Assembly: GCA_013043085.1 (NCBI GenBank)
Contig: JABDOU010000141.1
Coordinates: 1 to 10,335 of the forward strand
Length of the DNA: 10,335 nucleotides
DNA from: Acidimicrobiia bacterium
Lineage (GTDB): Bacteria > Actinomycetota > Acidimicrobiia > Spongiisociales > SHLN01
Reading direction: 5' to 3'
Position 1 is the first letter of the stretch, and every line of letters begins with the position of its first letter. Of the stretch, positions 1-5,732 are shown one piece after another. The notes under the pieces are model-generated. The model did not search any database. It was not told the origin of the DNA and worked only from the letters and a program-made list of their open reading frames with translations. The translations under genes were made by a program, and so were the position numbers.

Positions 1-806
1 TTTGACGTCGATTCCAGCTCCCGGATGCGGCCATAGGACGGACGGGCGCCCGCAGGCAGGCGTCGAACGTGTACGACTTGTGACTTGACGGCCATCGCCG
101 GGCGTAGCTTGACCGGTAGCGGGGTTCTGGGGGCGGGATGCAACCCGTACATGGCCAAGCCAATGCGGACCATGTCCTGTCGGGAACGTGGCAAGAGCAA
201 TGCTGCCGCCGAGTTCGCAATATGAACCAGAGGGACCTTGAGTCCCGTGTCGCGAGCGGTCGATACAAATCCGTTGAAAAGGTCGAGTTGCTGATTGGTG
301 AATTCCGGATCGCTGTCGGCATCTGCGAAATGGCTCCAGATACCCCCCAGTTCGGCCTTGGGAGAACGGGCGATTGCAGCCGCGAGCCTCTGCACCGTTG
401 CGCCATCGGTGCCAAGCCGGTGCATGCCGGAGTCAAACTTTATGTGCACTCTGGGTAGCTGGTCATCGATCGCAGCGAGGAAGGACTCGAGAAACAGCGG
501 GTGATAGATGGTGGGCGACAGCTTCCAATGGAGAACATCGTTGATATCTTCCAGCGGAGGCTGAGCGAGCAAAAGGATCGGCTGAGTGATGTCCGCTTCC
601 CGAAGCCTGGCGCCTTCTTCAACTGTGGCGACGGCCAGCATATTGGCGCCTGCCTCTAGCGCGGCCTTCGCCACCGGCACATCGCCATGACCGTAGGCGT
701 TGGCTTTCACGACGGCACAGAAACGGGCAGGGGCGACCAGATCGACAATCGCGCTCACGTTGTCTTTGATGGCCTGCAGATCGACTTCGACCCAGGATGG
801 TCTCAT
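1..806 (-). CDS. alr: alanine racemase, PLP-dependent (3' end beyond window)
   Basis: Interconverts L- and D-alanine in the cytoplasm, supplying D-Ala for peptidoglycan. About 268 residues are visible, from the start to just past the family's SYG motif; full-length enzymes are usually about 370, so the C-terminal domain is missing here. The N-terminus reads RPSWVEVDLQAI, followed by the PLP-binding AVVKANAYGHG motif with the Schiff-base Lys at about residue 34. Later come KFDSGMHRLGTDG, HFADADSD, the HIANSAA block, and MVRIGLAMYGLHP. PSYGR near the visible end matches the region carrying the second catalytic Tyr. I chose ATG at 806 because RPSW follows it directly, as in homologues. An in-frame ATG at 839 and GTG at 827 are alternatives; none has a strong Shine-Dalgarno. 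It lies 113 bp downstream of acpS in the same direction. Many actinobacteria carry an NAD(P)HX repair gene between acpS and alr, and none fits here. Confidence 0.95.
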   Translation of the reverse strand, partial: MRPSWVEVDLQAIKDNVSAIVDLVAPARFCAVVKANAYGHGDVPVAKAALEAGANMLAVATVEEGARLREADITQPILLLAQPPLEDINDVLHWKLSPTIYHPLFLESFLAAIDDQLPRVHIKFDSGMHRLGTDGATVQRLAAAIARSPKAELGGIWSHFADADSDPEFTNQQLDLFNGFVSTARDTGLKVPLVHIANSAAALLLPRSRQDMVRIGLAMYGLHPAPRTPLPVKLRPAMAVKSQVVHVRRLPAGARPSYGRIRELESTS

Positions 807-891
807 GTACTCGCCGCCAATCCTCACCCCCGCGCACATAGTCGATGATCATCCGTCATCGGGTGCCAGGTATCAGCGGCAAAATTAGTCA

Positions 892-917
892 GGGGCACCG
901 AAATCCCATGGCACCCC
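892..917 (-). terminator. possible hairpin / weak attenuator between acpS and alr
   Basis: Read on the minus strand, GGGGTGCC (917-910) can pair with GGTGCCCC (899-892) across a 10-nt loop. This gives an 8-bp RNA stem with two central G-U wobbles. It begins two bases after the acpS stop codon. The downstream sequence is TGACTAATTTT, so the U-run is short and about seven bases from the stem, unlike a strong intrinsic terminator. The wobble pairs become C-A mismatches on the plus strand, so only minus-strand RNA would fold this way. It may be a weak terminator, an mRNA 3'-end stabiliser or chance. Confidence 0.3.
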
Positions 918-919
918 CG

Positions 920-1291
920 TCAGCTCCGCACGGCCATCGCCATGACGAGAGCGGAAGAATCTGTATGCGTGATGGTCACCAGCACTTTGTCGACGCCCAG
1001 TTCGGCTGCACGGGCGGCGGCAGTGCCAGAGAGATTAACCCGCGGGGCGCCCCCGCCAGTGATCTCGATGTCTTGCCACATGATCTGTCGAAAACCGCGC
1101 CCGAGCGACTTCATGACGGCCTCCTTGCCGCCGAAGCGGGCAGCCAGCCTGCGCCCGGGCTTGGCAAATCGGAAGGCATATTCCTGCTCATGAGGTGTGA
1201 AGCAGCGTTGAGCAAATCGCGGATACTTCTCGAGCACGGCCTCTACCCGATCGATATCGGCGAGATCGATACCGATCCCGATTATCTCCAT
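920..1291 (-). CDS. acpS: holo-[acyl-carrier-protein] synthase
   Basis: Transfers 4'-phosphopantetheine from CoA to the conserved Ser of apo-ACP, switching on fatty-acid synthesis; Mg-dependent, cytoplasmic and normally a trimer. The 123-residue length is normal for the AcpS-type phosphopantetheinyl transferases. The N-terminal GIGIDLADIDR motif carries the metal-binding Asp at residue 9. The second signature, LAARFGGKEAVMKSLGRG, carries Glu57 of the KEA motif. The C-terminal ITHTDSSALVMAMA matches the family's last strand. The start ATG is preceded by AGGGTGAAGGT, giving a usable Shine-Dalgarno. The gene begins 20 bp after the glmS stop, so cotranscription with glmS is very likely, and alr follows 113 bp downstream. 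Confidence 0.95.
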   Translation of the reverse strand: MEIIGIGIDLADIDRVEAVLEKYPRFAQRCFTPHEQEYAFRFAKPGRRLAARFGGKEAVMKSLGRGFRQIMWQDIEITGGGAPRVNLSGTAAARAAELGVDKVLVTITHTDSSALVMAMAVRS

Positions 1292-1311
1292 ACCTTCACC
1301 CTAGGGCCTGA

Positions 1312-3135
1312 CTATTCGACGGTCACCGACTTGGCGAGGTTGCGAGGTTGGTCGATATCGAGGCCACGGAGGCGGGCGACGTGATAGGCGAGAAGCTGAA
1401 GCGGAACCGCTGCCGGTACGGGCGCGTACAGATCTTCCACACGTGGAATCCTGATGACCTCATCCACATAACGGTCGAGCTGGTCGTCGTCTTCGTAGCC
1501 AATGCCGATGACGTAGGCACCGCGGGCCTTTACCTCCTGCACCGCTGAGATGGTCTTGTCATACGTCGCCTCCTGGGTCAAAACAACCACAACGGGCGTG
1601 CCTTCCGTGACGAGCGCCAGCGTGCCATGTTTGAGCTCACCGGCCGGCATCGCTTCGGAATGGATGTACGAGATCTCTTTCAGCTTCAGAGATCCTTCCA
1701 TCACGACCGCGTAGTCCAGACCGCGCCCAATGAAATAAATGTCCTGTGCGTCCACCAGGGTTTCGGCGACACGTGCGATGGCATCGTCATGGCCAATGAT
1801 GGTTTCGAGGGCGCCCGGAAGCTGGGCGAGCCCGGAGCCGAGCCGCCGCTGGTCCTCTGCAGATAGCGTCTTTCGCCGCTGGCCGAGGTCCATCGCAAGC
1901 AGGTATTGCACCACCACCATGGCAACGTACGCTTTAGTCGAAGCGACAGAGATCTCAATACCGGCACGTGTATAGATCGTGTCGTCAGCTTCGTGGCTCA
2001 GGGCACTGCCCGGAACGTTCGTGATCGCTACCAGCCGACCCCCCAATTGCTTTGCCAGCCGGGCAGCGACGAGGGTGTCAACCGTCTCCCCCGATTGGCT
2101 TATGGCGATGACCAGATCGCCCGGTTCGATGAGCGGATCGGAATAGCGAAGCTCGTGCGCATATACGACTTCAGTCGGGATCCGGAGAAGCCCCTCGAAG
2201 AGTTGCTTGCCGACGAGACCGGCGTGGTATGCCGTTCCACAGGCCGTAATCCAGATCTTTCTGAGATCGATTGCGAATTCATCCGTATAGCCCACTTCGT
2301 TCAGATCCACATGGTCACCATCGATCCGACCCATCAAGGTCTCCGCCACCACCTCTGGTTGCTCGTGGATCTCTTTCAGCATGAAGTGATCGAATCCGCC
2401 CTTTTCCGCAGCTTCAACGTCCCACTCGACATCGACCGGTGAGCGGTCGATGGGTTCCCCACCGATGGTCGTGACAACCGCTCCGTCTGCGGTGAGTGAG
2501 ACCATTTCGCCGTCTTCGATGACCATCATCGATCGGGTGTGTTCGAGAAGCGCGGGCACACCTGATGCAAGAAACATCTCACCTTCGCCAAAGCCGACAA
2601 CGAGCGGACTGATCATGCGCACGGCAACGATGTGGTCCGGTTCGTGTGACGTCATCACCACGAGGGCGTACGCTCCGACTGCCCTGTCGACTGCCTTCCG
2701 AACTGCTTCCCTCAGATCGCCGTCGTAATACTGACCAACCAGATGCGCCAACACCTCGGTATCGGTCTGGGACACAAACTCGACTCCAGATTCTTCGAGT
2801 TCGGCCTTCAGGTCGGCGAAGTTCTCGATGATCCCGTTGTGGACTACGGCGAATGTGGCCTGCATATTCGTGTGAGGATGGGCATTCGAATCCGTTGGAG
2901 GCCCGTGTGTTGCCCAACGGGTATGCCCGATGCCGAGCGTTCCCTCCGGATTGGCGTTCGAGAGAACTGCGTCGAGGTTTGCGATCTTGCCTGCAGCTTT
3001 GCGAACGGTGATGCCGTTGCCTTCGATAATCGCCAGGCCCGCAGAGTCGTACCCGCGGTATTCGAGTCTCCTGAGACCCTCCAAAACGATTGGGGCCGCT
3101 TGCTGTGGGCCGACGTAGCCCATGATTCCACACAT
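1312..3135 (-). CDS. glmS: glutamine--fructose-6-phosphate aminotransferase (isomerizing)
   Basis: Makes glucosamine-6-phosphate from fructose-6-phosphate and glutamine, the first step toward UDP-GlcNAc for peptidoglycan; cytoplasmic dimer. At 607 residues it is full length (family about 609). The N-terminal class II glutamine amidotransferase domain (about 2-220) begins MCGIMGYVG, with the nucleophile Cys2 exposed after Met removal. It also shows EYRGYDSAG, HTRWATHG, and VVHNGIIENF (oxyanion Asn100). Two SIS sugar-isomerase domains follow, at about 290-420 and 460-595. Their motifs are ACGTAYHAG, ISQSGETVDT, EISVASTKAYVA, and GRGLDYAVVMEGSLKLKEISY. The C-terminal tail NLAKSVTVE is the conserved end that caps the sugar site. 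The ATG at 3135 is fixed by the need for Cys2 and by a strong GGAGGAG four bases upstream. It is first in the glmS-acpS-alr cluster. Confidence 0.98.
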   Translation of the reverse strand: MCGIMGYVGPQQAAPIVLEGLRRLEYRGYDSAGLAIIEGNGITVRKAAGKIANLDAVLSNANPEGTLGIGHTRWATHGPPTDSNAHPHTNMQATFAVVHNGIIENFADLKAELEESGVEFVSQTDTEVLAHLVGQYYDGDLREAVRKAVDRAVGAYALVVMTSHEPDHIVAVRMISPLVVGFGEGEMFLASGVPALLEHTRSMMVIEDGEMVSLTADGAVVTTIGGEPIDRSPVDVEWDVEAAEKGGFDHFMLKEIHEQPEVVAETLMGRIDGDHVDLNEVGYTDEFAIDLRKIWITACGTAYHAGLVGKQLFEGLLRIPTEVVYAHELRYSDPLIEPGDLVIAISQSGETVDTLVAARLAKQLGGRLVAITNVPGSALSHEADDTIYTRAGIEISVASTKAYVAMVVVQYLLAMDLGQRRKTLSAEDQRRLGSGLAQLPGALETIIGHDDAIARVAETLVDAQDIYFIGRGLDYAVVMEGSLKLKEISYIHSEAMPAGELKHGTLALVTEGTPVVVVLTQEATYDKTISAVQEVKARGAYVIGIGYEDDDQLDRYVDEVIRIPRVEDLYAPVPAAVPLQLLAYHVARLRGLDIDQPRNLAKSVTVE

Positions 3136-3137
3136 AT

Positions 3138-3146
3138 GTCTCCTCC
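3138..3146 (-). promoter_or_regulatory. strong ribosome binding site of glmS
   Basis: On the minus strand GGAGGAG (3146-3140) lies four bases before the glmS ATG at 3135. It is the best Shine-Dalgarno match in the window. It confirms the start that leaves Cys2 as the N-terminal nucleophile after Met removal. Confidence 0.85.
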
Positions 3147-3183
3147 ATCGATTCCGGCTGGTAACGCCGCGAGTCGACGCTCG

Positions 3184-3315
3184 TCAATCGACCGGTTGAA
3201 GTCCAGGGAAGGATCCCACCAGCACGATCTCCGGTTCGTTCTTCGTTTCTTCCATGAGGAGACGCGCATGGAACCGCTCCACATGCGATTGACGCTTTGT
3301 TCCGGATGTCGCCAT
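3184..3315 (-). CDS. possible small protein, 43 residues, upstream of glmS
   Basis: An ATG-to-TGA frame of 43 codons ends 48 bp before the glmS start, in the same direction. The predicted peptide begins MATSGTKRQSHVERF, continues through ARLLMEETKNEP, and ends VGSFPGLQPVD. Its composition is balanced, with charged residues in the first two thirds and a hydrophobic/Gly-Pro end. It lacks the Arg/Ser excess of shadow frames in this GC-rich DNA. I recognise no family. Against it, an in-frame TGA lies 15 bases before the ATG, no convincing Shine-Dalgarno precedes it, and its ATG sits inside a perfect hairpin (3302-3319). It could be a real small protein, a leader peptide, or chance within an untranslated leader. 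Confidence 0.33.
   Translation of the reverse strand: MATSGTKRQSHVERFHARLLMEETKNEPEIVLVGSFPGLQPVD
3265..3287 (-). repeat. second inverted repeat in the glmS leader
   Basis: CGCATG (3287-3282 on the minus strand) pairs perfectly with CATGCG (3270-3265) across an 11-nt loop. It lies 14 bases downstream of the GCGA-loop hairpin, giving two stems in tandem in the glmS leader. A 6-bp stem alone is not strong evidence; its value is its position. Confidence 0.35.
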
Positions 3316-3319
3316 CCGG
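3302..3319 (-). promoter_or_regulatory. perfect 7-bp hairpin with GCGA loop in the glmS leader
   Basis: On the minus strand CCGGATG, loop GCGA, CATCCGG forms a perfect 7-bp stem capped by a GNRA-type tetraloop, a specially stable RNA loop class. It lies about 170-185 bases upstream of the glmS ATG and includes the ATG of the possible 43-residue ORF. On the plus strand the same stem has loop TCGC and is followed by TTTT, so it could also act as a short terminator for plus-direction transcription. Stem and loop are seen directly; any role is inference. Confidence 0.45.
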
Positions 3320-3408
3320 TTTTGTCGTCACCGTTACGACCGTGGAAGCCGAGAGGGCACCCGCCGAAGGGTTCGATTCTCCCTCTACCTCGTCACCTGG
3401 AGTGCTGC

Positions 3409-3438
3409 TGGTTCGTACCCGCATGGTTCGTACCCGCA
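3409..3438. repeat. perfect tandem duplication, 2 x 15 bp
   Basis: TGGTTCGTACCCGCA occurs twice back to back (3409-3423 and 3424-3438) with no mismatch, in the middle of the divergent intergenic region. It could be a recent slippage duplication or a pair of protein-binding sites. The 15-bp spacing puts the two copies on roughly opposite faces of the helix, which slightly favours slippage over a cooperative operator. Confidence 0.85.
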
Positions 3439-3498
3439 GCATCCCAGGCCTGGCGCTAGGTTTGTTTTCTTGTCTCCGTCTATCAGGGTAGTCCGAAT

Positions 3499-3510
3499 AT
3501 GCACGTGCAT
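3499..3510. promoter_or_regulatory. 12-bp perfect palindrome, possible operator
   Basis: ATGCACGTGCAT is a perfect 12-bp palindrome, 74 bp upstream of the aminotransferase start and between two divergent transcription units. Palindromes of this size are typical binding sites of dimeric bacterial regulators. No regulator gene is present in the window to pair with it, so the role is inferred from symmetry and position only. Confidence 0.4.
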
Positions 3511-3584
3511 CGTGGCAGACTGCGGCTCGTGACGTGCCGATCACATATTTCAGCAACAGCGGGCCTCTCGTGCGGTAGAGCGCC

Positions 3585-4700
3585 ATGAAGCCTCTTCCGC
3601 CGTTTGCTCTGGAACGCTTCTTCGATGTCCACGAATTCTCGACAGAGATCCTGCTCTGTGCATCTGACGTCGAACCCTGGACACTCGGGGAGCTGTTGGA
3701 GTTGGCTTCAGAAGATCAACAAACGCGTTGGGAAAACCTGTCGCTCGGCTATACCCACGCCGCCGGCCATCCGTCACTTCGAAACCAGATCGCCAAGCTC
3801 TACGACTCTCTAGAACCCGATGACATCATCACATTCTCTGGGGCCGAGGAGGGCATTTTCGCCATCGCAAACGTGTTGCTCGGCCCGGGCACACACGCGA
3901 TTGCCGTGGTACCGACCTACCAATCGCTGTTCGAGGTCGCGACCGGCACCGGGGCCGACGTCACGAAGGTGGCGCTGGGCCCGGATTGGTCGTTTCCGTT
4001 AGACGACATTGCAACTGCCATTCGACCGGATACCCGGCTCATGATCATCAACTCACCAAACAACCCCACCGGCGCCGTTGTCTCAGGCGACGATCTCGCA
4101 GAGCTTCTCCGGCTTTGCACAGAATCGGGCGTCACCTTGTTGTGCGACGAGGTCTACCGGTTTCTCATGCACGACGAACGACACCCACCCCCCGCAGCCG
4201 ATATGTCCCCCCGGAGCGTATCGCTGGGTGTCATGTCCAAATCCTTTGCACTCGCGGGTCTGCGGATCGGATGGATCGCCACCGGCGATCGAGAGCTCAT
4301 TGCACGGTTGGCAGCCTTCAAGGACTACACCACCATTTGCTCGTCCGCCCCATCCGAACTTCTGTCCGAAATCGCCCTCGACAATGCAGGCACAATCCTC
4401 AAGCGGAGTCGCGCGATCGTCGCGGCCAATCTCGAGGTCGCCGATGCCTTCTTTCACAAATGGGACGGAGCATTTCGATGGACCAGGCCCGCGGGCGGCA
4501 CGACCGCATTTCCCGAGTTCACGTCTCCCTATGACATCGACGAGTTCGCACAGCAGTTGGTTCGCGAGGAAGGCGTACTGCTTGCACCGGGTTCGTTGTT
4601 CTCCTGGCCCGGAAACCACTTTCGAATTGGTCTGGGACGCTCGAACTTCGCAGCGGGCATCGAACGCCTGGATCGTTTCACCGAGACTCACTTTTCCTGA
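3585..4700 (+). CDS. class I/II (fold type I) PLP-dependent aminotransferase
   Basis: Predicted to move an amino group between an amino acid and a 2-oxo acid using PLP; substrate unknown; cytoplasmic. The 371 residues cover a complete fold-type-I enzyme. Visible sites are GYTHAAGHPSLR (about 55-66), the NNPTG motif (159-163, PLP-ring Asn160), CDEVY (187-191, Asp188 and Tyr191), the PLP lysine Lys219 in SKSFALAGLR, and Arg347 in FRIGLGR for the substrate carboxylate. The N-terminal ALERFFDVHEFSTEILLCASD stretch recalls a subgroup often labelled capreomycidine-synthase-like or aspartate/aromatic aminotransferase; that label does not establish substrate, and no antibiotic genes lie nearby. The start ATG has a weak GGTAGAG four bases upstream. 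Its TGA abuts the ATG of the serine hydrolase, so the two are probably one operon. It is transcribed divergently from glmS. Confidence 0.94.
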   Translation: MKPLPPFALERFFDVHEFSTEILLCASDVEPWTLGELLELASEDQQTRWENLSLGYTHAAGHPSLRNQIAKLYDSLEPDDIITFSGAEEGIFAIANVLLGPGTHAIAVVPTYQSLFEVATGTGADVTKVALGPDWSFPLDDIATAIRPDTRLMIINSPNNPTGAVVSGDDLAELLRLCTESGVTLLCDEVYRFLMHDERHPPPAADMSPRSVSLGVMSKSFALAGLRIGWIATGDRELIARLAAFKDYTTICSSAPSELLSEIALDNAGTILKRSRAIVAANLEVADAFFHKWDGAFRWTRPAGGTTAFPEFTSPYDIDEFAQQLVREEGVLLAPGSLFSWPGNHFRIGLGRSNFAAGIERLDRFTETHFS

Positions 4701-5729
4701 ATGGCAGGTTCGCTGTCGACGTTGCTCACCGATTTTCGGCGTCGATACAAGGTGCCGGGGGCCGCTGCGGGGCTACTCACAAAGGAGGGCAGCCTTTCGG
4801 CCGCGTTCGTCGGAACGACGACTCGCGGCGGAAGCACGCCAATTTCGGAAACCGAGCTGTGGCACATCGGATCATGTGCCAAGTCGATGACAGCAGCACT
4901 ATATGCCCGGCTTGTTGAGCGCGGAGACGCGAGCTGGAAGGCGCCGTTGGCCGGACTGCTCGGCGAGCACAACAGCGCCTCCGGTTGGAACACCATTTCG
5001 GTGGACGACGTTCTGCGCCATAAAGGCGGCGTACGTCCGAACATGAGCGTGGCGAGCATGAACGCCGCGCTGCGGTCAGCCTTGCCGGTCGTGGACCAGC
5101 GTCGAGAGCTCGCTCATGCAACACTTCAGAAGCCACCACGCAATCCAGGACAGACTCGATACTCGAATCTTGGCTACACGCTCGTGGGCACCGCTATCGA
5201 GAGGATCTGCGGTACGACATTTGAGGAGGCATTGGGCACCCACGTCCTTGAGCCACTCGGCATTCGTTCGAGTGGATTCGGCGCACCACCGCGGCCGTCT
5301 GGCCACCGGGGCCGATTGGCGTTGGGAGGCACGCACGTGGGACGAGGCAGGCCAGTTCCGCCGTCCAATCCTCGTTCGGACAATCCGCCGATCATGAGCC
5401 CGGCAGGTCGACTCCACCTCGATATCCATGATTGGGCAAAATTCCATCTGGTTTTCCTCAATCGCGGCGGCGACTTTCTCAATCCGTCGAGCATCGAACA
5501 CCTGACCTCGGTTCCTCCCGGACACGGAGCCAACCAGGGGATGGGATGGGCTCCTGGACCACCCAAGAGCAACATCGCTCTCGGACAGCAGGGGTCGAAC
5601 ACAATGTGGATTGCCACCGCGCTCATCAACCGCGACTACACGAAAACGGCCCTGGTCGTTTGCAACGATGGACGAACCCGGCTCATCCCGGGTTCTGGAC
5701 GATTGGCCATGTCGCTTCTGGAGATTTGA
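4701..5729 (+). CDS. beta-lactamase-related serine hydrolase (class C / DD-peptidase fold)
   Basis: Belongs to the large serine beta-lactamase-like family (esterases, D-aminopeptidases, DD-peptidases); substrate unknown. In its 342 residues the SxxK motif is S58-C-A-K61 within WHIGSCAKSMTAA, and the YxN motif is Y154-S-N156 within RYSNLGYTLVG. LEPLGIRSSGF is the usual family block after it. The third motif, normally HxG or KTG before the last strands, reads GQQGSNTMW (295-303), so Gln stands where His is common. Unlike most secreted relatives, no signal peptide or membrane segment is visible at the N-terminus, suggesting a cytoplasmic enzyme. Its ATG directly follows the aminotransferase TGA, implying cotranscription and perhaps a shared amino-acid-derived substrate (inference). 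Its stop abuts the stop of the convergent DUF445 gene. Confidence 0.92.
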   Translation: MAGSLSTLLTDFRRRYKVPGAAAGLLTKEGSLSAAFVGTTTRGGSTPISETELWHIGSCAKSMTAALYARLVERGDASWKAPLAGLLGEHNSASGWNTISVDDVLRHKGGVRPNMSVASMNAALRSALPVVDQRRELAHATLQKPPRNPGQTRYSNLGYTLVGTAIERICGTTFEEALGTHVLEPLGIRSSGFGAPPRPSGHRGRLALGGTHVGRGRPVPPSNPRSDNPPIMSPAGRLHLDIHDWAKFHLVFLNRGGDFLNPSSIEHLTSVPPGHGANQGMGWAPGPPKSNIALGQQGSNTMWIATALINRDYTKTALVVCNDGRTRLIPGSGRLAMSLLEI

Positions 5730-5732
5730 TCA
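5727..5732. other. abutting convergent stop codons (TGATCA)
   Basis: The plus-strand serine hydrolase ends with TGA at 5727-5729 and the minus-strand DUF445 gene ends with TGA at 5732-5730. The two stop codons touch in one palindrome with no base between them. Any terminator for either operon must lie inside the other's coding sequence, so overlapping antisense 3' ends are expected. Confidence 0.9.

Larger units (their letters stand above)
3136..3584. other. 449-bp divergent intergenic region between glmS and the aminotransferase
   Basis: This is the only stretch over 300 bases without a clear gene. It must hold the promoters for the minus-strand glmS cluster and the plus-strand aminotransferase pair. 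I could not pick a convincing -35/-10 pair on either strand by eye. It contains a possible 43-residue ORF (3184-3315), two perfect inverted repeats (3265-3287 and 3302-3319), a perfect 15-bp tandem duplication (3409-3438) and a 12-bp palindrome (3499-3510). Open frames running out of glmS through this region on the minus strand look like shadows: they are Arg/Ser-rich and have no family motif. Confidence 0.8.

Noticed and set aside
619..852. Minus-strand 77-codon frame at the start of alr
   Set aside because: It lies in another frame over the alr N-terminus, is Arg-rich, and the alr frame carries the full PLP motif.
3136..3300. glmS ribozyme/riboswitch upstream of glmS
   Set aside because: I could not identify the conserved core of the Firmicutes glmS ribozyme, and the host looks actinobacterial.
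3352..3386. tRNA-like T-arm GGGTTCGATTCTCCC (3369-3383) with an AGAGGG/CCCTCT flanking pair, and a Ser-tRNA-like GCCGAGAGG just upstream
   Set aside because: The T-stem has mismatches, there is no anticodon arm in the short space between, and no 5' sequence matches the expected acceptor end. It looks like chance resemblance, not a tRNA.
3297..3491. Plus-strand 64-codon frame in the intergenic region, with Val/Arg/Thr-rich product
   Set aside because: It needs a TTG start, has no ribosome binding site, spans the tandem duplication as a repeated VRTR peptide and matches nothing I recognise.
2579..3586. Long minus-strand frame covering part of glmS and the whole upstream region
   Set aside because: It overlaps glmS out of frame, is Arg/Ser-rich and has no family motif; it is a GC-rich shadow frame.
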